Source: Nageia nagi (lineage: Eukaryota; Pinophyta). From it: DNA of 64,000 nt. The notes beneath the pieces are model-generated. The model saw nothing but the letters and a program-made list of their open reading frames with translations, was not told where the DNA came from and did not search any database. The stretch covers positions 75,578,001-75,642,000 of the forward strand of contig JBITNC010000001.1 in assembly GCA_050084985.1 (NCBI GenBank). Reading direction: 5' to 3'. This document shows, in pieces, positions 22,153 to 32,726 of this stretch. Numbering within the stretch: position 1 is the first letter of the stretch; the number at the start of each line of letters is the position of its first letter. A program made the translations under genes and the position numbers.

Positions 22153-22872
22153 TGATCCATAATCATTGGATGCTTATAACATAATCAGATACTCATAGAT
22201 TCAAAAAAATACATTCACCATTATGAGATCATACAAATTGCATATAAATTTGAAAATTGCATAATGCAAATCATAAATTAGCAATCTCAAACACACAATA
22301 AGATCAACATAATGATTTTACCTTGGTTCATCGAATGTGGGCTAATCTAGAATGGAATTGGAGCCTTTTCTTCTCATTTTCTATGGACATTACAATATTA
22401 AATATATAGAGAAATACCATCAATACAATGGTAATACAATCTCCTATAATTAATGCAATCTCCTATAGCAAGAAGAAATAATATCAGAGCTACAATAATT
22501 TTGAAATGACTCTTGGTCTTCATTTAAACTATTATAATTATAAAATCCCAAAACTCTATAATCTTCTCTCATTTAGAATCAAGAATGAGATACATAATTA
22601 AATAAGCCTTTAGAACACTCTGAAATGTCAACCAAGGAATTTGAACTACTCAATCTCTTGAAATGTTAATGTCTCTTAAAATGTCCCTACTAACTCATCA
22701 AGGTACACACCATTAGTGATTTTAAAACAACATTTTGCATTACATTGGTGGCCTAGAAATGAATACCAAAAAACTTCAAATTTTTATCTTTAGTCTATCT
22801 CCAAGAACATATACCTCAAGAATGAGTATTGCTCCTATAAAGATAACCTAACACATGATCCAATTTGGATCA
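22153..22872 (-). mobile_element. Element D 3' LTR
   Basis: Aligns end to end with 27600-28317. By eye about one base in ten differs in the first 200, mostly C/T and G/A changes. Confidence 0.95.
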
Positions 22873-22884
22873 CACCTCCCCAAT

Positions 22885-23415
22885 AGAGAAGCATTTGGTA
22901 CCATAAATGCATAAATGAGGATACAAGTCCCCAACTCTAGAGGAATCCATCCACTTGGCTTTAATAGGCTTATATCCTTTCAATCCAACCAACCATAGCT
23001 CTATCTCACCTCTTCTTATAGCATGAACCTTATTTTGTAATATGGAATCCTTTTTGAGTTCATCCATAGTATTAGAAGCTAAGTCATTAAGAGATGGCAA
23101 TATCTAATTTGAACTTGCTTCATCTTTAGTCAACATATATGGCTCATACAATTTCAAATGCTCAACATTCATAGTTGAATAGATGTTCATATATTTTGGT
23201 AGATTCAATCTAAATGCATTCTCACTTACTTGCTCCATAATCTCAAATGGTCCATACCTTATAGGTTTCAACTTCTTGGTTGGTCCTTGCAACCTCTCCT
23301 TACTAAGATGTATCCAAACATGGTCTCCCACATGAAACTTATGGTCTACTCTATATTTTTCATATCTCACATTGTACTTGGCTTGGTTTGTATCAAGTTG
23401 CTCTTGGACTTTCAA
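22885..23415 (-). pseudogene. pol: Element D integrase C-terminus and chromodomain-like tail
   Basis: From 23415 downward: KFHVGDHVWIHLSKERL, then KLKPIRYGPFEIMEQV (the GPY/F module), then LNLPKYMNIYSTMNVEHLKLY, the end of chromovirus integrases. After a stop near 23101 the tail gives DSILQNKVHAIRRGEIELWLVGLKGY and PIKAKWM, with the Trp-Lys-Gly order of a chromodomain (xxWLVKWKGxxxxxATW). Chromodomains direct insertion to certain chromatin. Here the aromatic cage seems incomplete (one of the usual Trp residues reads Leu). Confidence 0.75.
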
Positions 23416-24380
23416 ATGAATTTGACTAATCTTTTCAACAAATTTTCAGCTTGCTTTTCCCCTTTCCCAAGTGAATCTTCTTCATCCTTTTGCTACCCAA
23501 ACACATAATTAAAAGGTGAAGGTGGTAAATAACCAAAACAAGTCTCAAAAGGAATCTTATTAATGGAACAATGAATTATCTTATTGTATGCATGTTGGAT
23601 ATATTCAAGATATTCATCCCAAGACTTTGGATGCTTGCCATAATAATCGCTCAAGAGTTGAACTACTATCCTATTCACCACCTTGATTTATCCATCCATT
23701 TGAGGATGAAAGGAAGTACTCCTTTTGAACCATTTTTTCATCTTTTACCACAAACATGTCCAAAACTTGCCCAAAAGACTACTATCTCTATCTAAAATAA
23801 TGGAATTATGCAATTCACAATGAACCCAAATATGAGAAAAGAATCAATTTGCAGCATATTATCTTGTTATAGTCTTTTCATATGGAATCTAAACACACAT
23901 CTTGTTAAATATATCCAAAACAACAAATTAATAGTCATGACCCTTGTTAGTCATAAGGAATCATCCCACAAAATCCATTGAGATACACTCCCATGGATGT
24001 GAAGGTACTAGAAATAGATGCTACAAAACCAATTTCCTATTACTTATCTTTCTAATGCAACATAAAGAACACCCCCTTATGTATTTGGCAACTTGATCTT
24101 GCATCTTTGGCTAATATACATACCTATGCAAATTATACAATATCTTTGCAACCCCAAAATGTCTTGTAATCTTTGAATTATGTGCTTCTCTAATTAGTCC
24201 AATCCTTTCATCTATAGGGACAAATAATGCATATAAATGATAAAGAATTTCATTTTGTAGATGAAATTTATCCAAACCCTCATACTTGGAATTAGATGAA
24301 GACAAATACTCATACACTTCTTCAATGTCTAGATCCTACACCTATGCCTCTAAAAATGACTTAGATAGAAAAGGAATAAA
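23416..24380 (-). pseudogene. pol: Element D integrase core (broken)
   Basis: Minus-strand order: a HHCC zinc-binding start (REAHNSKITRHFGVAKIL, then a C-x2-C pair near 24060), the first catalytic Asp in CISMDFVGWF (about 23975), the second in IILDRDSSLLGKFW (about 23780), and the third-position block MDGxIKVVNRIVVQLL near 23680, where the usual QTEVVNR has lost Glu to Lys. HPKSWDEYLEYIQHAYN follows. Several stops are present, so the enzyme is dead. Confidence 0.8.
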
Positions 24381-24960
24381 TTTTAGCACTAAGAGAGAAC
24401 ACACTAGACCCTATTTGCACATTGATAATGGCCCAAAATCAGTATTGCATGCCACTAATGGCATGGAATCTATAGTCATATGTGGTATAGAAAGCATGTC
24501 AACAACTTTATTATGTGTTTCTTTCTTATACTTGATCACTATATGAAATTGTTGTAGAAAAATCATCCATCTATAATGTCTAGTTTGTTGCAATTTTGAT
24601 TGAGTTTGTAAGTACTTGAATGACTTATGATCAGTATGAATTATTATTTCTTTCCCCATTAAGTAATATTTCCAATTTTTAATAGCTTGAACTAATGCAT
24701 ACATTTCCTTATCATAAGTAGGATAATTCAAAATAGTCCCACTAAACTTTTTAGAATGATAGCAAATTGGTTTGCCTTCTTGCATCAAAATAGCTCCCAT
24801 GGCATAGTCACTTGCATCATTATCCACTTTGAATGGCTTATACAAATCAAGAAGTGCTAGCCTAGGTGCACTAATAATCTTTTGCTTCAAAGTATCAAAA
24901 GATGTTTATTATTGTTTGCCCCATTGGAAAACTTGCCTCTTTCTAGTTACATCATGTAAA
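24381..24960 (-). pseudogene. pol: Element D RNase H
   Basis: A 160-codon open stretch (24890 down to 24411) reads PFKVDNDASDYAMGAIL, CYHSKKFSGTILNYPTYDKE, MYALVQAIKNWKYYL and IIHTDHKSFKYLQTQ. The acidic residues of the gypsy RNase H (Asp in DASDYA, Glu in YDKEMYAL, Asp in HTDHKS) are all present. This is the best-preserved domain of the element. Confidence 0.9.
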
Positions 24961-25960
24961 GGTAAAGCGATATGAAAAAAAATAAATAATAAAATTTCTT
25001 AGATATTTTATAGTACCTAAGAAAATCCTTACTTTAGTTACATTGGATGGCCTTGGCCAATCTACTAGAGCACTTACTTCACTAGGATCTGTATTAAGTT
25101 TTCATGACCAATAACATGGCCCAAATACACCAAAGACTATTTTTCAAACTCACATTTTGAATATTTCAATAACAACTTCTTCTTATGAAAAGTTTGAAAC
25201 ACTTGTCTAATATGTAAAACATGTTCTTCTCAAGTAGAAATATAAATAAGAATATCATCCAAGTATACAACAAAAGAATCAAGAAATGGATAATGTACAT
25301 CATTCATTACCCTTATGAAAGTGGCTAGTGTATTGCACAAACCAAATGGAAAAACAAGTGAATCAAATAGGCCTTATCTTGTATTGAAATCAATCTTCCA
25401 AATGTCCTCCTTTTTGATTCTAACTTGTTGCTATCCACTCCTTAATTCCAATTTTGTAAAGAATCTTACTCTTGCAACTGATCCAAAAGATCATCTATCC
25501 AAGGCAAAGGATAGTGATTTTTGATGGTGATTTTGTTTAGTGCTCTATAGTCAATGCACATTATCCAATTTTGATCCTTATTAGGAATAAAAATTAGGTT
25601 ATCCACATGGAAATGTACTTATTCTAATCACTTTTTGATCAATCAACTCCTAAATCTACCTTCTTATCTACCCTTGCTCCAAAACTGATTATCAATACAA
25701 AGCTATGTTAGGCAATAAGCATCAGGTAATAAATAAATATCATGTTGTATATCTTGTATAGGAGGTAATCCCTGTTGCTTTTTAGATAATTTAGTAAACT
25801 CTTAAACCAAATCCTACATCTTTTCCTCTCTTTTGCATGCTACTAGTGACTAAAATCAGTATTGCATGCCATTGATAGCATGAGATTCACCTCACCCAAG
25901 GCTCCTATTTTCACCATGATTAGAATAAACTTTTTAGAAGCATTCATAAGACATTTTACT
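24961..25960 (-). pseudogene. pol: Element D reverse transcriptase (broken)
   Basis: The catalytic box reads [10 protein letters not shown] near 25255-25285, followed downstream by QVFQTFHKKKLLL, YSKCEFEK and VYLGHVIG. Upstream on the minus strand the blocks before YLDD are readable in pieces: [11 protein letters not shown]-like sequence near 25540 and LPFGLCNT-like near 25340. Stops and frame changes run throughout. Confidence 0.8.
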
Positions 25961-26400
25961 TGATTGGTAGTGACAAAAGGTAGCTTTTTTTTTGCTTTTA
26001 TTATCACTTGCTAGAAACATCTTTCCATATTTCACCAATCATAATTTGTTCAATATTCTATAATAAATGCCATCACTATACCACATATAAGGGTTAATAA
26101 GAATAAAACCACAAATGTCTAAAGGAACAACATCAACCACAACTTCATCAATGTACTTTGCATAAATAGCAAATTTCAACTTACAGTGCTTAGTGACTTG
26201 TAAATTAGCATTGTGATGCACCCAACCCAAAGGATATGTATTTGGATGGTTGAAAGTTTTCAATACTAAATTACTTACCATAATCTCTAAAATTAAATTT
26301 GCTTGAGAACCTAGATCAACAACGCAATCTACTTTAGTTTTCTTAATTTGGATTTTGAGGTGGAATAATTGAATCTTTTGTTATTCAATATCTTGAAGTT
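25961..26400 (-). pseudogene. pol: Element D protease (broken)
   Basis: The active-site-like strand VVDLGSQANLI (near 26310) is the D-x-G-S form of retroelement aspartic proteases. Downstream come HPNTYPLGWV, VTKHCKLKFAI and VVDVVPLDICGFIL, a stretch typical of this group of plant chromovirus-like elements between protease and RT. It would cut the gag-pol polyprotein. Confidence 0.75.
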
Positions 26401-27430
26401 CTTCAACCTTTTGAATGGTTGAACAATTTATTTTCTCATCAACATTTGAACTTCCCTAAATATCATCACATCTAAGAACCACACCATTAGTTTTATCCTT
26501 ATTCTTATGCTTATATGGATGTAATTCTAGATGTAATTTTCAACATTTATCATCAACATGACCATATTTATCATAATGAATACAATGTCTACCATACTTT
26601 ATTGCTTTTGAATATTAGTGGTCTTATTTTCTTGCTTACCTTTGCCTTTATCTTAAGATTTACCTTTCTCTTGTCCTCCCCTTGAATTAGAAGCCTTCTT
26701 AGATTCATCATATTTGCTCCTTACTTTACCATCCTCCTCTGAGTATTACACTTGCACACAGACTTGATCTAGATTAGTAGGATTAAACAACATGATAGTC
26801 TTTTGCAAATGACTATGTAAACCTCCAATGTACTTCATTAAAGTTTGAGGATCTTTTACTAAAAAACCAAGAAAAGTAGCTTGTTTCCTAAATTTCATAG
26901 TGTATTTTTTAACATTTTTCCCTCTTTGTTGTCTAAAGAATTGCCATTTCATCAATTATTTATTATGATGTCCTAAAGGATAGAATTAATCTCTTAATAA
27001 CTCCTTATATTCATTCTAAGAAGATATTTTGGATAAGCATTCATGATTAAGAGTTTCTACATAGCTTACCCTCCAAACTAAATCATGTCCACTCATATTT
27101 AATCTAGTAAAATAGATTTTATCAACATCATTTACAACACCATGAATTTGGAAATAAACCTCAATTGTTTCAACCAATTGTTCACTTTTTCCACAACAAC
27201 CTCTCCTCCAAAAGTAGGAATGTTCACTTTGGCCTCCACCTTGTATGGAACTCTATTTGATGAAGATGATGAATTAGATCTTTCAACTACATCATCATAT
27301 CTTTGATTGATATTTGCATTTTCTCTAGCAACCAACAACTCAGCCAAACGAGCCAAATGATTCTCCATTGCCAAGAATCTTATTTCAAAAATAGCATCTA
27401 TCATGGTATGAATATTAGACTATTGCTCCT
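26401..27430 (-). pseudogene. gag: Element D gag (broken)
   Basis: Begins near 27430 with MIDAIFEIRFLAMENHLARL and a VKVNIPTFGGE-like block (AKVNIPTFGGEVVVEKVNNW), the usual start of the capsid in chromoviruses. FFRQQRGKNVKKYTMKFRKQ follows near 26930. A zinc knuckle near 26570-26610 reads CIHYDKYGHVDDKC, where the second Cys of C-x2-C is Tyr. Stops are present. The knuckle would bind the element RNA. Confidence 0.8.
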
Positions 27431-27585
27431 CCTCATTATCCATTTCAATTTCTCTACCCTTATAATCAATCTAAAGATCTAATAGAATTAATTCTGGTCT
27501 TTGAGATCTCCTCCCAAACATTAAAAAAACATGCAACTGGAGGCTTGAAATACCAAAAATTTTAGCCCCAAATTTTTACACATAA

Positions 27586-27597
27586 GCTCTGATACCA
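27586..27597 (-). promoter_or_regulatory. Element D primer binding site, initiator-Met tRNA type
   Basis: Plus strand GCTCTGATACCA (minus TGGTATCAGAGC), two bases from the 5' LTR at 27600. Confidence 0.95.
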
Positions 27598-27599
27598 TG

Positions 27600-28317
27600 T
27601 GATCAGTAATAATTGAATGCTTATAGCATACTTGGATCCTCACTTATAGATTCAAATAAAAATACATTCACTATTATGATATCATACAAATTGCATATAA
27701 ATTTGATAATTACATAATGTAAATAAAAAATTAGCAATATCAAACACACAATAAGATTGACATAATGATTTTACCCTAGTTCATCAATGTGGGTTAATCT
27801 AGCATGAATTAGAGCCTTCTCTTCTCATTGTCTATGTATATTACAATATTACATGCATAGAGAAATACCATGAACACAATGGCAATACAATCTCCTACAA
27901 TTGCTAAAATCTCCTACAATAAGAAGGAACAATCTCATAACTACAATAATTTTGGAATGAATCTTGATCTTCCTTCAAACTATTACAATTATAAAATCCT
28001 AAAAGTCTACAATCTTCTCTCATTGAGAATCAAGAATGAGATATGCCATTAAATAAGCCTCCAAAACACTTTGAAATGTCAGGCAAGGAACCTAAATTAC
28101 TTAGAATCCCAAAATGCCAATGTATTTTCAAATGCCCCTATTGACTCATCAAGGTGCATGTTGTTTAGTAACCTAAAAATAACATTTTATACATCACTAA
28201 AAGCCTAAAATTGAATGCTAAAACATTCTAGATTTCAATCTATCTCCAAGCACATATACCTTTGTAATGAGTACTACTCCTACAAGGATAACTTGACACA
28301 TGATCCAATTCAAATCA
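27600..28317 (-). mobile_element. Element D 5' LTR
   Basis: Plus-strand sequence runs TGATCAGTAATAATTG to CAAATCA. It pairs with 22153-22872 and abuts the primer site on one side and the CCTAT target duplication on the other. Confidence 0.95.
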
Positions 28318-28322
28318 CCTAT

Positions 28323-29115
28323 AGCCCATTGATCTATATCTCATCACCTCTAGTGAGTGGGGTACTTATATCCTCCACTCCTAGAGGTCTAAAAAACTAG
28401 TTAATGTCACTTAGGTTTTCCTTAGCTTACTATAGTCCCACCAATCATGTAATGGCTATGTGATCATAAGCCCATATCTATAGTAATTTTGCATGGGCAA
28501 TCATCACATTAAACTTTTCAATGCTGATGAAGTTGTATAAGTCCCTATAAAATATAGCTAGAACTAGGTATCCCCACATAAACTATGCTCCCCTCTCACA
28601 TATTATCCTCACACACCAAACTAGTCCTAGCGGGAAGGTTGAGCTACTCTTTGTCTAAGCATAAATAGGTAACTATGATCATAACTAAATATAGCTACAA
28701 ATATCCATCCTGCTAGAGCAAATTGATATACCTCTAGTAGCCTTACTGAGCGATGCTCCCAATCATGGTATGCTTCCCTAGTTAGCCATAGTGCCTCTTA
28801 CTCCTAGCCATTATTTCCTAGAAGCTCTCTTTGATGTATAAGGTCTCTTTATGGGAATCCCCCATATGTAGTAGACATTAAGAAATATGATGGTCATTTC
28901 ACCTAGGGTAGGTGGAATGAGCAATAATCGAGGTCCCATCTCTTTGCTAATACTATTAGTAGTGGAAAATCCTATTGCACATGCCCAAAAATGGCTAGAT
29001 CTGATAGCCCACATCTATACATGATATCATCAATGTGGTTGGTTCTCATCCAATCCCTTACTTTCTCTAAAGTGATTGTGATAATTGGTCCTCCTTGAAA
29101 GAGAACCTTGCATTC
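28323..29115 (-). pseudogene. PMD gene, N-terminal half (broken, antisense in element B)
   Basis: On the minus strand a TLEKVRDWMRTNHIDDI block (about 29030-29080) is followed by FWACAIGFSTTNSISKEMG, then PPTLGEMTIIFLNVYYIWG and IPI (28811-28900). The G-E-M-T-I-x4-V-x2-I-x-G-x-P-I signature is that of the plant mobile domain (PMD), found in host MAIN/MAIL proteins and in plant transposons. The rest down to D's insertion site at 28322 has many stops and I can read no more. Together with 21128-22152 the gene would be about 1.8 kb. It is antisense to B's gag. Confidence 0.6.
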
Positions 29116-31260
29116 TTACAAGGGAATACAAGAAAAATATATTGGTAAATTTCTTTGCTATAATAAAATATTTAATTCTCAAAATTAAGAAACATAAAAA
29201 TGTGAATTATCAAATAAAAATATAAAATAAGAATACTTAATGCAAACTCATATGGAAGAGAGTAGAGATACTCTGCTATATGGCCTATTCGACTAGTGAT
29301 GGGGCATCTAAGTGCTCTCCATGCCTCATACGCCATCTCAAAGACCAAAATGATGTATAAAATAGTGAAAAATTATTGCATCATGTAATGACAATAATAA
29401 AAAATGATATCTATAAAGATAAAATACATCCAAACTAAGTCAATCAACCTCAAAACCATTTATACATTGCTAAAAGGAGCAGTCAACACATGGGCAAGTC
29501 TTTGCAGGTAGGTTAGAAGTCAAAGCACTAGGTAAGCAAAAAGAAAAAAAAGTCAAAATGACACTTTTCAACTAAAATGTTTCTTATATAATTCCTCAAA
29601 TGTATGGAAACTCTATGGCTTCATCCTTTTCCCACATAGATGCCGTAAATCATTATATTGTATGTTTATAGGGCATAAAATTATTTTAAATGATTGATGT
29701 TTCTTTTTCAAAAACTTTTTCTACTATTTTCATGATGCTAGTAGCATCCATTTCCTTGATTTATGTGTGTAATTAGGAGCTAATGACCTATAATGGTTTA
29801 TACATGCATTTTAATCCTATATTGATTGTGTATGATGGAAATTTTAACATTTATGTTATTTAAAATTCTTTATAGAAATTGTAGGGTGCTAGTGGCATGG
29901 AATTGGTTAAATTAAAAAAAAATCATAAATGCATTTTCTCAATCTATGTTGATATACATATTATTAAATGATAAGTGCACTAGTAATGTTGATATACATG
30001 ATTAATTTTTATTGGAAAAATGTTATTATATTTGACTTACACTTCAAATTTCCATCTTCAAAATTATATATTGAATGCACTCCATTGTAAATTGAATATT
30101 CTTGTTTCAATGGTAATTGTAAACATTCTTGATTTTAGAAAAAGTTATAATGCTTCCTATGCCACCAACAACATGAATATTGCAAAATTGAGTCATCTAT
30201 TAAATAATTGCAAATTTTTCATATTTCCCCTAATTTATAGCAATGGTTATCGAAATGTTACATGGTTTACAAATGCAAATTGCAAATATGCATAAATATT
30301 GCTATTAAATAATTTCTCTAACAATCCTATGATAATTCGATTTTTCTTCTCTTCATGAATGAAAACAATGTGCTATAGATGATTTTCAACTGAATATCTT
30401 CCTAATTTCTACTCTTCAAATCGAAAACCTCATGCCACCTATGATGTGCAATTGTTATAAATCCTTTAGTATTGGGGCATGATGTAATACTACTAAATAT
30501 TCACCAATTGACATGGTTTATTCATACATATGAGTTTCTTTAAGGCTAAAGATCAATATTTTTATAAACATGAATGTTCAATTTTAGGCATCCCACAGTA
30601 ATCACAAGGTGGACTTACATTGAATATTCATACAAATTGAGATGTTACATTGAATAAGCAAAGAATAATTGAATATATGGTACATGGATATAAGTTGAAT
30701 ATATTGCTTTATTGAAATACTAACATTATTTCAAAGCCATGGTCTACCCATGAGAAAATATGATATTGATATAGGACATCACCATCATGAGTCACTGAAT
30801 GGATATTTATGGACTATGAGTTATCTATCATAGTAGTCTATAAATTATGGATATTGCAAGCATGGGGCATTACAAAGAACCATGCATTTGCTCTTTATAG
30901 ACTTTAAGTTGTTTATTGTAGTAGTCTATGTATCATTATTTATATGTCACTATGAGTCGTATCGGCCATAGTCAAATATTACATACTATATTTATTTAAT
31001 CCTTTTTATTTATATTATTTATTCTTTCATGGATGTGATCTATATAGGTATATGTTGTTTTGTTCTACAAGTATTATCTTAGTTTTGGTTTGATCACTTG
31101 AATCAACAAGAACTAGGGAAAACCAAGATCAAAAAGGGCAAGCAATATACCAAACTCAATATATCAATCAAAATAGGGAAGCCCATTTTACTATTGAAAA
31201 TATTTTTCTCTTCTCTAGATTTCTATGGATTATGCAATTTCAATGCTTTCATTACCTATC
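29116..31260. other. Element B 3' untranslated region
   Basis: About 2.1 kb without a credible frame; short open stretches (for example 30020-30295) match nothing I know. Motifs like GTGCTAGTGGCAT and ATGCCACCxATGATGTGCA recur (near 29728, 29888, 30158, 30435). Near 31118, AAAACCAAGATCAAAAAGGG matches the 3' regions of elements A and E. Confidence 0.6.
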
Positions 31261-31275
31261 CAAAGAGGGGAAAAA
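31261..31275 (+). promoter_or_regulatory. Polypurine tract of element B
   Basis: CAAAGAGGGGAAAAA directly precedes the 3' LTR. It is identical in core to the tract of element A and fixes B on the plus strand. Confidence 0.9.
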
Positions 31276-32006
31276 TGTAGACACTTAAAATAGTTTATTA
31301 TTTATTTAACAAATCATATTTAGAGCATTAAATGATTAAAAGAAAATAATATAAATCAAGATAAAAGGATATTATATTGAAATACCATGTGCTAGGACCA
31401 ATGTAATATCATATACCATGGTTTATATTTAAAGTTATCTTGAATATTGGAATGATTATTGTTATTGTTATGTGCCAGATTGCACCCCTTTTTATTTTCT
31501 TATAGGTTATAAATACTAGAGGTGAAGGTTGACATCCTTCTTAAAACTCTCTGATAGGTGGTTGCCCCAAACATTGTACCAATGGTGTCTCTTGATACCA
31601 CCTATATTTGAGAACTTGTTAACTCTCTGAGCTCTATAATCTCTTTCTTACACATGACATGGAATGGCCTTTCCTATGATGTCAAAGGCATGTGACTCAT
31701 ACGATGCTAGTGGCATATGCTTTTTAGATCAAAAGGTCTAGACTTTAGGGAATGACTTGTGGCATCACTCTAGCAAATATATGTTGCAAGATCATATAAA
31801 ATTTGATTATGATCCTTTGAATGTTCATTGTTATCTACTCTTGAGGATTGTACATATACTAGCTACAAGCCCCACTTTGTATTAGGTTTATATGTTTCAT
31901 GTATATTAATAGTAATATGATATAGAGCTATTATTCATTGTATTCATAGATCACATTTATATTTATTTGTGTATTTATTTATTATTTACATATTTTTGGA
32001 TCTACA
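31276..32006 (+). mobile_element. Element B 3' LTR
   Basis: Runs from TGTAGACACTTAAAATAG to TTTTTGGATCTACA and aligns with 17244-17973. It is followed by CTTGC, the right copy of the target duplication, and then the rest of O's 5' LTR. Confidence 0.9.
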
Positions 32007-32011
32007 CTTGC

Positions 32012-32726
32012 ACTTTGAACCTTTGTATCTCTTTTAAAATTTCTATCACTTTTTCTTTTATTTTCCATATTTTAAAATGGATAAGGTGCTATTTTGGTAA
32101 AACTAGAACATGGAATTTGGAATTAGACTATCTCTTTTGTCTATGATGAGTTTTTTAAAGGGTATACATCTCTATTTGTGGTAGGTAAACCTCATGGTTC
32201 TAAATTCTAGGAGCTATAATGAATGGGTAACATCATCTTGTGTATGAGATATAGATCCATCTATATTTTATTCTTTTATGTGGAAAGAATATGATATAAT
32301 TGGTTAAAGACACAAAATAGGACCAACCTATATAAAATTGGACCATATGAAGCTCAAGATCCTATTCACTTCTCTATTTGTGATTTGCATATAAAGAAGA
32401 TTATAAGATACTAATCTTTAGGGTTTTGAATTTCCAAAACAAGATCCATTTACAAGAGAAGCAATTCTATAAAATACATCTATCTATGATGTTCCCAAAA
32501 TCCTAACTATTCAAGTAGATCATAATTTTATCTACAAATCATGGTCCATAACATTATCTAAAAATAACTCTCTAGGCACCATCCTAGATAAATAAAACTA
32601 GAGGTTGAATCAACTAAAAATAAATTCATCCAAGTATGGTCAGTTCATTATGAGGATTGATGCAAAACCCCCATAACTCTATTACAAGATAAATATCTAG
32701 ATTGCATTTTTTGGATCATCAATCTA
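32012..32726 (+). mobile_element. Element O 5' LTR, second part
   Basis: Continues O's left LTR after element B and aligns with 35861-36262 and, past C's insertion point, with 49554-49863. The sequence around 32408 (AAGATACTAATCTTTAGGG) is the unoccupied version of C's target. The LTR ends near 32726 at AATCTA, with the CA end mutated. Confidence 0.85.

Larger units (their letters stand above)
22153..28317 (-). mobile_element. Element D: chromovirus-like Ty3/gypsy retrotransposon
   Basis: LTRs of 720 and 718 bp (22153-22872 and 27600-28317) start TGATC and end GATCA or AATCA. Target duplication CCTAT at 22148-22152 and 28318-28322 is perfect. An initiator-Met primer site (27586-27597, minus) and a purine-rich tract (GGGGAGGTG, 22873-22881, minus) fix the orientation. 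Gag, protease, RT, RNase H, integrase and a chromodomain-like tail follow in that order. Total 6.2 kb, complete but with many stops. It is inserted in the PMD gene of element B and so is younger than B. Confidence 0.95.
17244..32006 (+). mobile_element. Element B: gag-only Tat-like element with antisense PMD gene
   Basis: LTRs of 730 and 731 bp (17244-17973, 31276-32006) begin TGTAGA and end TCTACA. The interior holds a gag on the plus strand, no protease, RT or integrase, and a plant-mobile-domain gene on the minus strand split by element D. Target duplication: CCTAC (17239-17243) and CTTGC (32007-32011), two transitions apart. The unoccupied site in O's other LTR reads CCTAT (35856-35860), confirming a 5-bp duplication. 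Its polypurine tract and LTR start are shared with elements A and E, so their enzymes could have mobilised it. By eye the LTRs differ at about one base in ten. Confidence 0.9.

Noticed and set aside
27586-27597. tRNA gene
   Set aside because: Only the 12-base primer site complementary to a tRNA end; no cloverleaf.
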